DNA from: CAG-390 sp003523225
GTDB lineage: Bacteria; Bacillota; Clostridia; Oscillospirales; CAG-272
Length of the DNA: 15,459 bases
Direction of reading: 5' to 3'
Assembly: GCA_902461815.1 (NCBI GenBank)
Contig: CABPZE010000034.1
Location: forward strand, 1 to 15,459
Part shown: positions 1 through 6,959 of the stretch, one piece after another
Layout: every line of letters begins with the position of its first letter
How positions within the stretch are numbered: position 1 is the stretch's first letter
The notes under the pieces: model-generated
Seen by the model: only the letters and a program-made list of their open reading frames with translations
Told to the model about the DNA's origin: nothing
Database searches by the model: none
Position numbers and translations under genes: made by a program

Positions 1-480
1 AAACTTCCTTTGTTGTATTTCCTAAATCCCAATCGTTTTATTGCTTTGCCTGTTCAAATGGTGGAGATGTAATCACTTATGTGATGAGGACGGAAGATAA
101 AGACTATGTTGAAGCTGTTAAAGGGCTGGCCTCGTTTGCAGATATTGACACGGTGGAAAATAATAGTGTTGAGAGTAGTAATTTGATGCGTGATGCGGCC
201 TTTTACTATCACTCGCAGCTAAGAAATAACCCAAAAGCAAAAACAGCAATAGATCTTTTGCATTCCTGGGGAATACAAGGGAAAACAATTGTTCAATTAG
301 GGATAGGATTTCATGACGATTCATTCAATAGCTTTATGAGCTATATGACTAAGAAAAAATCATATTCGGCTGAAGCTCTGGAAGAGGCCAATCTTGCGAT
401 CAAATCATCAAAAGGAACTCTATTTGATAAGATGCGAAACAGTATAATTATTCCTACAATCGATAGGGATGGGAAAGTTG
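1..480 (+). pseudogene. CHC2 zinc-finger DnaG-like primase, fragment open at the left edge and cut at its 3' side
   Basis: The frame is open from the first bases. It reads the second half of a CHC2 zinc ribbon (TSFVVFPKSQSFYCFACSNG, with the C-x-x-C pair near positions 42-53), then GGDVITYVM as in DnaG. Next comes a DnaG N-terminal core-like stretch: DAAFYYHSQL, GIGFHDDSFNSFM, ANLAIKSSKGTLFDKMRN, IIPTIDRDGKV. These are the usual landmarks of bacterial and phage primases up to the 'RxxFPIxDxxGxV' motif. After GKV (about 477-479) the resemblance stops, and the Toprim catalytic domain that should follow is absent. The frame stays open to a stop at 693-695 only because it runs antisense through an integrase fragment. 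The divergence from housekeeping DnaG and the integrase next door suggest an element-borne primase (inference). Gene start lies outside the window. Confidence 0.8.
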
Positions 481-482
481 GA

Positions 483-677
483 TTCAAATTCGAGTCGACA
501 CTCTTCTTCAAGTGCCTTAACAAAAGTATCGAGCTCTTTGCGAAGCTTGGATTCAGGGAGTTTCACCTTGGATGGATGAAAGAGTCGAGATTTTTGGAAA
601 GGTCGTCCGTTGTCCAGCAGTCCGTAAGAAACTCTGACGAAATAATTGTTGTTGCCGCGTTCTTTGATGTAAGCCAT
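483..677 (-). pseudogene. Tyrosine recombinase (integrase) N-terminal arm-binding domain, truncated
   Basis: The ATG at 677 follows a perfect AGGAGG (683-688 on the complement) with 5-base spacing, so this was a translated gene start. The protein begins MAYIKERGNNNYFVRVSYGL, continues with NGRPFQKSRLF and HPSKVKLPESKLRKELD, and ends TFVKALEEECRLEF. This is the beta-rich arm-type DNA-binding N-terminus (AP2-like) common in ICE and phage integrases of Clostridia. After about residue 62 (near 490) the sequence turns into antisense of the primase fragment and hits TAG at 420-422. The core-binding and catalytic domains (R-HxxR-Y) are therefore missing, and the product cannot recombine DNA. The gene points away from the nearby tRNA-Pro, a usual arrangement for tRNA-integrating elements. 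The family call is from motif resemblance only. Confidence 0.75.
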
Positions 678-817
678 AACAGCCTCCTAAAATAATAGAG
701 TTTTTGTCAAGCAGTACACCATTGCAATATTTTCGCAGATTTAGGTCAATTTTTTTGAGTTGCCAACGGGCAAGTAGATGCAAGAATGTTCGGATTTCAT
801 AGAATGATTGAAGAAAA

Positions 818-859
818 ACTTGCATTTTTACTTGCACTGACTATGCACTAACTATGCAC
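818..859. repeat. Helically spaced short direct repeats, possible integrase arm sites
   Basis: Four related octamers or nonamers lie in a row: ACTTGCAT (818-825), ACTTGCAC (830-837), ACTATGCAC (840-848) and ACTATGCAC (851-859). The last three end exactly 11 bases apart (837, 848, 859) and the first ends 12 bases earlier, close to one DNA turn each. They sit between the integrase start codon and the tRNA-Pro gene, where arm-type integrase sites or excisionase sites are often found. Function is inferred from position and spacing only. Confidence 0.5.
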
Positions 860-863
860 CAAG

Positions 864-878
864 CCATTCAAGGAATGG
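864..878. repeat. Small perfect inverted repeat
   Basis: CCATTC (864-869), loop AAG, GAATGG (873-878): a six-base-pair palindrome with a three-base loop directly beside the direct repeats. There is no T-run, so it is not a terminator. It could be part of an operator or attachment region, but this is unproven. Confidence 0.35.
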
Positions 879-908
879 TAGAGGCGAATAGAAATTGGCA
901 GAATAAAC

Positions 909-947
909 AAAAATCGAGCCAAAATCTTTCGATTCAGCTCGATTTTT
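909..947 (-). terminator. Hairpin terminator downstream of tRNA-Pro
   Basis: AAAAATCGAGC (909-919) pairs perfectly over 11 bases with GCTCGATTTTT (937-947) around a 17-base loop. Read on the minus strand, the right arm ends in a T-rich tract, 22 bases past the CCA end of the tRNA. The A/T-flanked stem could also act on + strand transcripts. Confidence 0.75.
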
Positions 948-968
948 TGTGCATTTCGTTAAAAATGC

Positions 969-1044
969 TGGTCTGAGTGACACGACTTGAACGTGCGGCC
1001 TCTACCACCCCAAGGTAGCGCGCTACCAACTGCGCCACACCCAG
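969..1044 (-). tRNA. tRNA-Pro (anticodon GGG)
   Basis: A complete 76-base cloverleaf can be folded by hand. The acceptor stem is CTGGGTG/CACTCAG (7 pairs, one G-T), the D arm is GCGC-AGTTGGTA-GCGC, the anticodon arm is CTACC-TTGGGGT-GGTAG, the variable loop is AGGCC, and the T arm is GCACG-TTCAAGT-CGTGT. The discriminator is A73 and an encoded CCA sits at 969-971. Loop positions 34-36 are GGG, reading CCC and CCU proline codons. C1-G72 and A73 fit bacterial proline tRNAs. A terminator follows and a consensus promoter precedes it. Its 3' end faces the truncated integrase, so it is the likely attachment site of the lost element. No duplicate 3' end is visible in the window. Confidence 0.95.
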
Positions 1045-1095
1045 ATACCTATTCAATTCGTCCGGAAAAGCATCGTCTTTCCCAAGCGCTCAGTT

Positions 1096-1124
1096 ATTAT
1101 ATCACATATTGCGCGGCAAGTCAA
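1096..1124 (-). promoter_or_regulatory. Consensus housekeeping promoter for tRNA-Pro
   Basis: On the minus strand TTGACT (1119-1124), exactly 17 bases of spacer, then TATAAT (1096-1101). The -10 box ends about 52 bases before the mature 5' end of the tRNA at 1044, which implies a 5' leader of roughly 45 bases removed by RNase P. Confidence 0.85.
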
Positions 1125-1367
1125 GAGAATTTGCTGATTTTTTGCAGTTTTTCACCGAATTTTTTATCTTTGCATTGGTGTGCTTCCCGCGAACAGACTG
1201 ATCATGCAACCCCACGTTTATGCGATTTTCCGGAATTGTTATCTTTACAATAAAGCCGGACGGCGATATTATCGCAAAAAAGTTGCGGCGGTATATATAA
1301 GATCCGAAATAAAGCTCACATCAGACTGCCGGGCGATATTCTGACAGGGCAGCTATGTAACAAACAT
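1125..1367. other. Intergenic stretch with no recognisable gene
   Basis: Between the tRNA-Pro promoter and the terminator of the lipoprotein gene I see no coding sequence with a ribosome binding site and no RNA family I recognise. The only small structure noted is GCGATATTATCGC near 1264-1276, a five-base-pair inverted repeat without context. Confidence 0.5.
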
Positions 1368-1423
1368 CAAAAACACACCCCGACTGATGCGTCTTTACGA
1401 TGCAAAAGCCGAGGTGTATTTTT
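1368..1423 (-). terminator. Terminator of the DUF3048 lipoprotein gene
   Basis: Just past the TGA of the lipoprotein gene, the minus strand forms a hairpin. Its arms are AAAAATACACCTCGG (1409-1423) and CGGGGTGTGTTTTT (1368-1381). The second arm ends in a T-run. The loop is long, about 27 bases. Confidence 0.75.
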
Positions 1424-1428
1424 AATGT

Positions 1429-2649
1429 TCAATCAGCCTTATAGTTCAGCTCGACCTGTCCTTCTATCCACTTTGGGGCTACCGAAATAAATGTTTTTCC
1501 CTTGTTTACTGAAATCACGGATCCGCTTTCGTCAGTGAAAATAAAGGATGAGGTATCGCCTATGCGCGACCACCTGATAGGCATATAGCTGCCGTCGCTT
1601 ATGTAGTAGCCGCTTCCCTCTCCGGTGGTGACAACGTCAAGTCTGCCCTCGGTGTCATCGGGAATAGACTCGGTCTCCGCAAACAGAATAAACACATTCG
1701 TGAAATTCAACTGCTCGCCGTTTTCGGCGTCGATATGAGCGCGGTCGCCCAGCTGATAGCGGTAATAGGTATTGGTCGTCGGGCTGTATATCATCTGAAC
1801 ATACTGAGACGACGAATACGGTATGCACACGTGCGTCGCAACCCCGGTATAACGCTGTCCGCCGCCGAAGTTGAAGACAGTGCGGATGTCGGACGAGGTC
1901 GTGGTAGTCCAGTCATGCTTTGCCGCGAGCTTAAGTATCCGCTCGCCGTTCGTCATAAGCGAATGCGAAGCATCGGAAGATTCAAGCCTTAAAGGATCGC
2001 GGTAAAATCCCAGACCGGAATACGGGTCGTTGACCCCGTCAAGATACGGCAGTCCCAGCGACTGTATCATTGTGTAACCCAGCGGGCTTCCTCCCGCGCC
2101 GACCATCAGCGTACCGAAAGCCTGCGAAAGACTGACCATGTAATGGCGCGTTGAACGCACCGGGCCGTAAACCTCGCTTCCGCCGTAGTCGTTGGTGATC
2201 ATAATAAGCCTTGTGATACCACCTTCGGCAAGCACCTCGATAACTATATCCGCCCTTGAAATGCCCGACTGCGGTACTGCAAGGCTGAGGTTGTCAAGCA
2301 CGATTGATATCGGTATTACGCGGCGCAGATCCTTTTCCACCTCAAGACCCGTCAGTGGATTAAGGTAGGTCTGTACCGGCACCGGCTCCGTCGTCACCTC
2401 ACCGGTCGTATCCACCGGTGAGGTGACGGTAGATACTCCGGTTTCGGGAGACGTTGTCTCATCGGTGTCGGGAGCGGTGGTGTTGCTACTGTCTGGCGCG
2501 GATGACGTTTCGGAATACGGCAGCGTGCCGTCAGTCGAATCGCCGCCCGTAGTCTGATCCCCCGGACCGAAAAGGTTGCAGGAGGAAAGCATAAGGGAAA
2601 GCAGCAGCACGGCTGAGATTAAAATAAGTGTTTTTTTGCCTTTTGACAT
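1429..2649 (-). CDS. DUF3048 (YerB-like) lipoprotein
   Basis: Predicted surface lipoprotein of unknown biochemical role. It has a lysine-rich N-terminus, a hydrophobic stretch and a lipobox LSSC whose cysteine would be lipidated. A Ser/Thr/Pro/Asp-rich linker of about 60 residues follows, suiting passage through the wall. The DUF3048 N-terminal domain starts near YLNPLTGLEV and carries the family features PISIVLDNL, QSGISRADIVIEVLAEGGIT and GPVRSTRHYM. The C-terminal part (VFILFAETES, GSGYYISDGS, PIRWSR, NKGKTFISVAP) matches the family's second domain. I chose ATG 2649 because GGTGA lies five bases upstream; an in-frame GTG at 2658 (409 aa) is the alternative. It lies 33 bases after the small gene upstream and probably shares its transcript. 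A terminator follows. Known relative: B. subtilis YerB, itself poorly characterised. Confidence 0.9.
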   Translation of the reverse strand: MSKGKKTLILISAVLLLSLMLSSCNLFGPGDQTTGGDSTDGTLPYSETSSAPDSSNTTAPDTDETTSPETGVSTVTSPVDTTGEVTTEPVPVQTYLNPLTGLEVEKDLRRVIPISIVLDNLSLAVPQSGISRADIVIEVLAEGGITRLIMITNDYGGSEVYGPVRSTRHYMVSLSQAFGTLMVGAGGSPLGYTMIQSLGLPYLDGVNDPYSGLGFYRDPLRLESSDASHSLMTNGERILKLAAKHDWTTTTSSDIRTVFNFGGGQRYTGVATHVCIPYSSSQYVQMIYSPTTNTYYRYQLGDRAHIDAENGEQLNFTNVFILFAETESIPDDTEGRLDVVTTGEGSGYYISDGSYMPIRWSRIGDTSSFIFTDESGSVISVNKGKTFISVAPKWIEGQVELNYKAD

Positions 2650-2682
2650 TTTGTTCACCGACGTGTGACGCCGAGACTCGGC

Positions 2683-2985
2683 TCAGGCGCTTTTGTTGGC
2701 TCGGTCAAGCCAGATCATACCCATATTTAGCGCTGCGGACAGCCCGGATTTTTCGCCCTGCTTGACTATTTTTGAAGGATTGGCGGACTCAACCACCTGA
2801 ATGAAAATTTTGTCCGGCAGCTCTCTGCCGTTTTCGGTTTTGTAGGACATTATCTCAAGGATAAGAAAGCACTTGTCGCTCATGTCGCCGTAACAGATGG
2901 TATTGCCCTCTCTTACCAGCGGACGGTTCATATAGCGCAGATATTTTCCGCTGACCTGCTCACGGGTTTCGGTATTATCAGCCAT
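2683..2985 (-). CDS. Small conserved-looking protein of unknown function (100 aa)
   Basis: I do not recognise this family. The start is set by a strong AGGAGG (2991-2996) five bases before the ATG at 2985 (MADNTETREQ). A frame seven codons longer (ATG 3006) would lie upstream of that site and is unlikely. The protein has no signal peptide or membrane segment. It has a compact mixed composition with YLRYMNRPLVREGNTICYGD, FLILEIMSY, KIFIQVVESANPSKIVKQG and an alanine-containing C-terminal helix ALNMGMIWLDRA. Two clear beta-type stretches and a final helix suggest a small cytosolic alpha/beta domain (inference). It has its own TTGACT/TAAAAT promoter inside the end of tmcAL and is followed after 33 bases by the DUF3048 lipoprotein, so the two may act together. 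Confidence 0.85.
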   Translation of the reverse strand: MADNTETREQVSGKYLRYMNRPLVREGNTICYGDMSDKCFLILEIMSYKTENGRELPDKIFIQVVESANPSKIVKQGEKSGLSAALNMGMIWLDRANKSA

Positions 2986-3025
2986 TGTTACCTCCTGAAT
3001 ATACATAAATATTTTTTATCATTTT

Positions 3026-3054
3026 ATTTTATCATACAATATGGAACAAGTCAA
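3026..3054 (-). promoter_or_regulatory. Housekeeping promoter for the small gene and DUF3048 lipoprotein
   Basis: Minus strand: TTGACT (3049-3054), 17-base spacer, TAAAAT (3026-3031). The -35 box overlaps the last codons of tmcAL, so the downstream pair can be transcribed independently of tmcAL. No terminator separates them from tmcAL. Confidence 0.7.
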
Positions 3055-4265
3055 TCACTATTTTGTAAACACAGCGGAGTTCGGCGCAGAAATTCTCCTG
3101 CAGGACGCGGATCAGGCAGTGAAAGCGCGTAAAGTGCCTCGCTTGCGAGCATAAGCCCGGTCTGCCGCGCGGCGTTACCCGCGTTCTCCGATATATCCTT
3201 TTCAAAGCGAAGCGCCTCCGCGGGACGCGTCAGTATCGGGATGCGCGCGGTTTTGCGCACCGCCGACAGAAATTCCCTTCCCCTTTCATTTGAGGCAAGC
3301 ACCGAGGTATATGCGGGTCTGGCAAGCAGATCGGCGCGCACGGTTTTTGTCATAGCGAATATCACTGCGCGGCGCAGCCTTGAATCGGTATATTTTTTCG
3401 TTGCCGCCGCCGAGAGCATACCCTCAAGCGTACCATTCTCCCGCGCCGCACGGCAAAGCCTTCCCGACACTCCGCCGCCGCACTCGGCAAATTCCGCAAG
3501 CTCACTTTCCTCCCACGACCGGAAGCGGTAAAGCACCGTCTGACCTAACGCATCAAGGCTGGCAGGCGCGATGCCGTCCGAAACAGCCGACCTGAGAATA
3601 TCCGCCGACGCGTCGGTAAGTCCCGGAGGCAGCTCCCCGCGGCGTACTGCGGCGCGCAGAGCGGTGGATGACGGCAGACACGTAAGCGCGTCGGTATCGT
3701 GATATCCCGCCCCCTCGCGCTTTATTACCGTAAATTCGGTATCCGTATCAAGCACAAGGGAGGCGCGCATATACTCAAGCCCCAGAATGTCATTCGGCAA
3801 AAGACGTCCGCCAGACATCAGGGCGAGCTTTTCGTTAAGAGCGGCAAAATAGCCGGATGCAAAGCCCTCGTTTTCCTCCGCTTTTTCACTGAAAAATCCG
3901 GTGTAATTCTCCCCTGCCGATATTTCCGCCGCCGCGCGAAGCAGCCCGACGTCGGCGCTTTCCGAACCGAAGGCAATATTCCTTACGCCTATCGCGTCAA
4001 GAATAAACACACCCGCCTCGGCAAAATATCTCGCACTGCCCGACGACCACGGGAACGGCAGCTCAAGCACAAGATCAGCCCCCGACCTCACCGCCGCCGC
4101 CGCGCGGTCGTATTTATCAATTATGGCAGGCTCGCCGCGCTGAACGAAATTCCCGCTCATAAGGCAGACCACCGTTCCGGTGCCGCCGCCGCGCAGCAGC
4201 TTTATCATTTTTTCGTGACCGCGGTGCATCGGATTGTACTCACAGATTATTCCGGTCGTTTTCAT
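3051..4265 (-). CDS. tmcAL: tRNA(Met) cytidine acetate ligase (YlbM family)
   Basis: TmcAL makes N4-acetylcytidine at the wobble position C34 of elongator tRNA-Met, using ATP and free acetate, in the cytosol. It starts GIICEYNPMHRGH, the nucleotidyltransferase signature with the HxxH motif at His14 to His17. It continues with VCLMSGNFVQRGEPAIIDKY (residues about 33-52), GADLVLELPFPW (62-73) and FGSES (99-103), all hallmarks of the family. The length of 404 aa is close to the usual 390-415. The ATG at 4265 has GAGG (4270-4273) four bases upstream. It is divergent from ackA with a 145-base gap; YlbM genes near ackA or the yceD-rpmF region are common in Firmicutes (family knowledge). I saw no clear promoter of its own in the gap. 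Confidence 0.93.
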   Translation of the reverse strand: MKTTGIICEYNPMHRGHEKMIKLLRGGGTGTVVCLMSGNFVQRGEPAIIDKYDRAAAAVRSGADLVLELPFPWSSGSARYFAEAGVFILDAIGVRNIAFGSESADVGLLRAAAEISAGENYTGFFSEKAEENEGFASGYFAALNEKLALMSGGRLLPNDILGLEYMRASLVLDTDTEFTVIKREGAGYHDTDALTCLPSSTALRAAVRRGELPPGLTDASADILRSAVSDGIAPASLDALGQTVLYRFRSWEESELAEFAECGGGVSGRLCRAARENGTLEGMLSAAATKKYTDSRLRRAVIFAMTKTVRADLLARPAYTSVLASNERGREFLSAVRKTARIPILTRPAEALRFEKDISENAGNAARQTGLMLASEALYALSLPDPRPAGEFLRRTPLCLQNSD

Positions 4266-4333
4266 TTTTCCTCTTTTTTCACCTCGATAAGCACATCACG
4301 GCTCTTTTTTTGCTCATTTTTTAAGGTTTGCTA

Positions 4334-4362
4334 TTGAAATTGCAGGCGCGGAGTTGTATAAT
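4334..4362 (+). promoter_or_regulatory. ackA promoter
   Basis: TTGAAA (4334-4339), 17-base spacer, TATAAT (4357-4362), an almost perfect housekeeping promoter. It gives a leader of about 40 bases with AAAGGA (4396-4401) before the ackA ATG. Confidence 0.85.
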
Positions 4363-4410
4363 AATCTATTGAAAAGGAATAATAACCACCCTCAGAAAGG
4401 ATAACACAAA

Positions 4411-5646
4411 ATGAATGTACTGGTCGTAAACGCCGGCTCAAGCTCCCTCAAATATCAGCTCTTTGACACCTCTGACTACACCGTAAAGGCAAAGGGGATC
4501 TGCGAGCGCATCGGCGACGAGATGGGCGTGCTGGATCACAAGAATCTTGTGAAGGGCACACGCACACAGACTGAAATGAAGATACCTACGCATACCGACG
4601 CCGTGCGCATAGTTATTAGCGCACTCACAGACCCCGAGACCGGAGTTATCGCCGATATGTCCGAGATCGAAGCTGTCGGACACCGCATAGTTCACGGCGG
4701 ATTTTATTTTTCCGAATCGGTCCTGCTCAGTGACGATGTAATGTCAAAGCTTGAGCTTTGCCATGACTTTGCCCCGCTGCACACCGGCGCGCACCTTCAG
4801 GGTATCCGCGGCTGCCTGTCCGTAATGCCCGGGGTACCTCAGGTACTGGTTTTTGATACCGCTTTCCATCAGACGATGGAGCCCGAGGCGTATATGTACG
4901 CTCTGCCGTATGAAATGTATGAGAAATACCACATACGCCGCTACGGCGCGCACGGCACATCTCACCGCTATGTTTCCGGCGAAATGATACGTCTGCTCGG
5001 CGGCAAGGCTGAGGGAACCAAGATAATCACCTGCCACATAGGCAACGGCTCCTCCATATCCGCCGTTAAGGACGGAAAGGTAATTGATACCTCAATGGGC
5101 TTTACCCCTCTTGCCGGAGTGCTGATGGGAACCCGCTGCGGCAACATCGACCCCGCGATCGTCCCGTACATCATGGAGAAGGAGAATATGTCCCCCGCCG
5201 AGGTATCCGCCTTTATGAATAAGAAATGCGGATATATCGGACTTACCAAGGGCTTCTCCTCCGACTCGCGCGACCTTGAAAATGCAATTGCCCACGGTCC
5301 TTCCGACCCGAACTACGAGCTTTCAAACCTTGCCGTAAATATGCTCAAGCACGAGCTGAAGGAATACATAGGCGCGTACACTGCGCTGATGAACGGACTT
5401 GACGCGCTGGTATTCACCGCCGGACTCGGCGAGAACAATCCCCGTCTGCGCAAGATAGTATGCGAGGATATGGACTTCTTTGGCATTAAGCTGAACGATG
5501 AGGTAAATGACCGCACACTGCGTCAGCCCAACATCGTAAAGATCTCCGCCGATGACTCCAAAGTTCCTGTATACGTCATTCCGACCGACGAGGAGCTTGT
5601 CATTGCCCGCGACACCGAAAGCATTGTAAACTCGCTTGCAAAATAA
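4411..5646 (+). CDS. ackA: Acetate kinase
   Basis: Interconverts acetyl phosphate plus ADP with acetate plus ATP, the last step of fermentative acetate production, in the cytosol. Motifs appear in order: VLVVNAGSSSLKYQLFD at the N-terminus, GHRIVHGG (90-97), VFDTAFHQTM (147-156), GAHGTSHRYVS (179-189), the phosphate-binding CHIGNGSSISA (208-218), MGTRCGNIDP (239-248) and FTAGLGENN. By family alignment the catalytic set Asn7, Arg92, Asp149, His181, Arg242 and Glu394 is present, so the enzyme should be active. Its 411 aa are slightly longer than the usual 395-405. The ATG at 4411 has AAAGGA nine bases upstream. It has its own promoter and a strong terminator, so it is monocistronic; pta is not in the window. 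Confidence 0.98.
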   Translation: MNVLVVNAGSSSLKYQLFDTSDYTVKAKGICERIGDEMGVLDHKNLVKGTRTQTEMKIPTHTDAVRIVISALTDPETGVIADMSEIEAVGHRIVHGGFYFSESVLLSDDVMSKLELCHDFAPLHTGAHLQGIRGCLSVMPGVPQVLVFDTAFHQTMEPEAYMYALPYEMYEKYHIRRYGAHGTSHRYVSGEMIRLLGGKAEGTKIITCHIGNGSSISAVKDGKVIDTSMGFTPLAGVLMGTRCGNIDPAIVPYIMEKENMSPAEVSAFMNKKCGYIGLTKGFSSDSRDLENAIAHGPSDPNYELSNLAVNMLKHELKEYIGAYTALMNGLDALVFTAGLGENNPRLRKIVCEDMDFFGIKLNDEVNDRTLRQPNIVKISADDSKVPVYVIPTDEELVIARDTESIVNSLAK

Positions 5647-5677
5647 CGGTCATCCGCAAATTACATAAACGCCAAAG

Positions 5678-5708
5678 GGGCATCACTTAAGTGATGCCCA
5701 TTTATTTT
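5678..5708 (+). terminator. Rho-independent terminator of ackA
   Basis: GGGCATCAC (5678-5686), loop TTAA, GTGATGCCC (5691-5699) make a perfect nine-pair stem followed by ATTTATTTT. It lies between convergent genes and on the minus strand is followed by only a short T-run, so it may weakly stop the spoIIIA-side transcript too. Confidence 0.9.
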
Positions 5709-5737
5709 ATCATAAAAGTCCGTATTTTACAAGCCCC

Positions 5738-6946
5738 TCACAAAAGCGGGGTAAAAAAGTCCTCGCACAGCCGGTGAACCGCCGCCTCCTTGGCATCGAA
5801 ATCCATTGCCGTCGAATATATATCCTCAAGCGCAAAATGCGCAAGAGATGCGCGCGACATTGCGCGGAGTGCCTCCCCCACTGCCTTGTCCGACAGCTCG
5901 CATAAGCGTGAATAATCATTATTCATGCTACGCAGTGCCGACAGGTCGATAAAGCGCCGCATTCCCACCCGGTGGCAAACTGCGCCGTCAGGCAGGACTG
6001 CGCCTCTTTCGGCGGTGAAAAACACTTCCCCGCAGGCAAAAGCCGTGGTAAATGACGGACAGAGCGGATCGGGAGATACGCGGCAGCGAGTACCTTCCTT
6101 CCCGGCGCATTCGGCAAGCGCGCTGACAAAAAGCTCACCCGACCCCGGAAGCAGCTCGTCGGACATAACGAACACCTCCCGCGCGCCGTAGCCGATCCCG
6201 CCAAGCGACACAGCCCCCTTCATGCCGAGCGACAGGTGCGGCGTATGCAGCGCGCTGTGCAGGCGCTTTTCGGGAGGAAGCGGCAGTGCAGAGGAAATTT
6301 CAGTCCGGCACGCACGGCGGCGAGCGTCCTGCGCGGCGCGATAAGCCGCCTTTTTCAGCCTGTCTGAGTCAATGACTCCGCGAGCAAGCTCCAGAGCCGC
6401 CTCTTTAAGCTCCCGAGCGGCGGCAAGACAGCCAAAAGCCTGCCGCCACGCGCGGCTTTTTTCAAGATTCAGCCGCTCTATCTCAACGCGCTCCCTGCGA
6501 AGCTGTGCGGCATTCCAGAAAGCGCCGAGATCAAAGATACAGTCTCTCGCGCCCGGCAGCAACGCTTCCTCTGCGTGGGGCGCGGTGGCGTCCTGCGCAC
6601 CGGCAGTCCTGCCATCCGGCATACGGGCAACTATACCGTCCAGTGAATCCGGGTCGGAGGAACAAAAATAATATTCCACCCGCGCGCCAAGCTCCTCGGC
6701 GCATTTGCCAAGCTCGAAAAGCATACGCGATTTGCCTGTGCCAGGTCCGCCCTTAATGATCAGCCGCAAATCACACCGCTCACGGAAGATCTCATCAAAA
6801 TAACTTACAAATCCGCAGCCTGAATTTGACGCCGCAAAGTATGAAAGCGGCGGTGCGCCTGCCGCGGGACGCCATCTGCCGCAAAATTCCGCCCGTCCGC
6901 TGTCGGCTGACGGATCGAAGCCCGCATTCTTTTTTTTCATATTCAC
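5738..6946 (-). CDS. P-loop NTPase of the PRK06851 type, last gene of the spoIIIA unit
   Basis: An uncharacterised Firmicutes ATPase family recognised from its first half. YFAASNSGCGFVSYFDEI is followed by Walker A IIKGGPGTGKS (residues 63-73), then EYYFCSSDPDSLDGIV (91-106), DATAPH (119-124) and FDLGAFWN (138-145). The second half looks like a degenerate copy of the same fold. REVFVMSDELLPGSGELF (256-273) sits where a P-loop would be but lacks GKS/T, and CRVSPDP (288-294) echoes CSSDPD. A long charged helical stretch (about 148-215) separates them. The start is GTG 6946 or ATG 6940; neither has a strong ribosome site. The gene begins 13 bases after the spoIIIAH stop, so it is probably co-transcribed with sporulation genes. 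I know of no defined substrate. Confidence 0.8.
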   Translation of the reverse strand: MNMKKKNAGFDPSADSGRAEFCGRWRPAAGAPPLSYFAASNSGCGFVSYFDEIFRERCDLRLIIKGGPGTGKSRMLFELGKCAEELGARVEYYFCSSDPDSLDGIVARMPDGRTAGAQDATAPHAEEALLPGARDCIFDLGAFWNAAQLRRERVEIERLNLEKSRAWRQAFGCLAAARELKEAALELARGVIDSDRLKKAAYRAAQDARRRACRTEISSALPLPPEKRLHSALHTPHLSLGMKGAVSLGGIGYGAREVFVMSDELLPGSGELFVSALAECAGKEGTRCRVSPDPLCPSFTTAFACGEVFFTAERGAVLPDGAVCHRVGMRRFIDLSALRSMNNDYSRLCELSDKAVGEALRAMSRASLAHFALEDIYSTAMDFDAKEAAVHRLCEDFFTPLL

Positions 6947-6959
6947 TTTACCGTCCGCG

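Noticed and set aside
553..837. 94-codon minus-strand open frame covering the integrase start
   Set aside because: It is in a different frame from the integrase fragment, has no family resemblance and shares no ribosome site.
987..1253. 88-codon + strand open frame across the tRNA-Pro
   Set aside because: It runs antisense through the complete tRNA gene and its promoter and has no ribosome site or family resemblance.
3699..4337. 212-codon + strand open frame opposite tmcAL
   Set aside because: Highly basic composition without motifs; the opposite strand carries clear TmcAL motifs.
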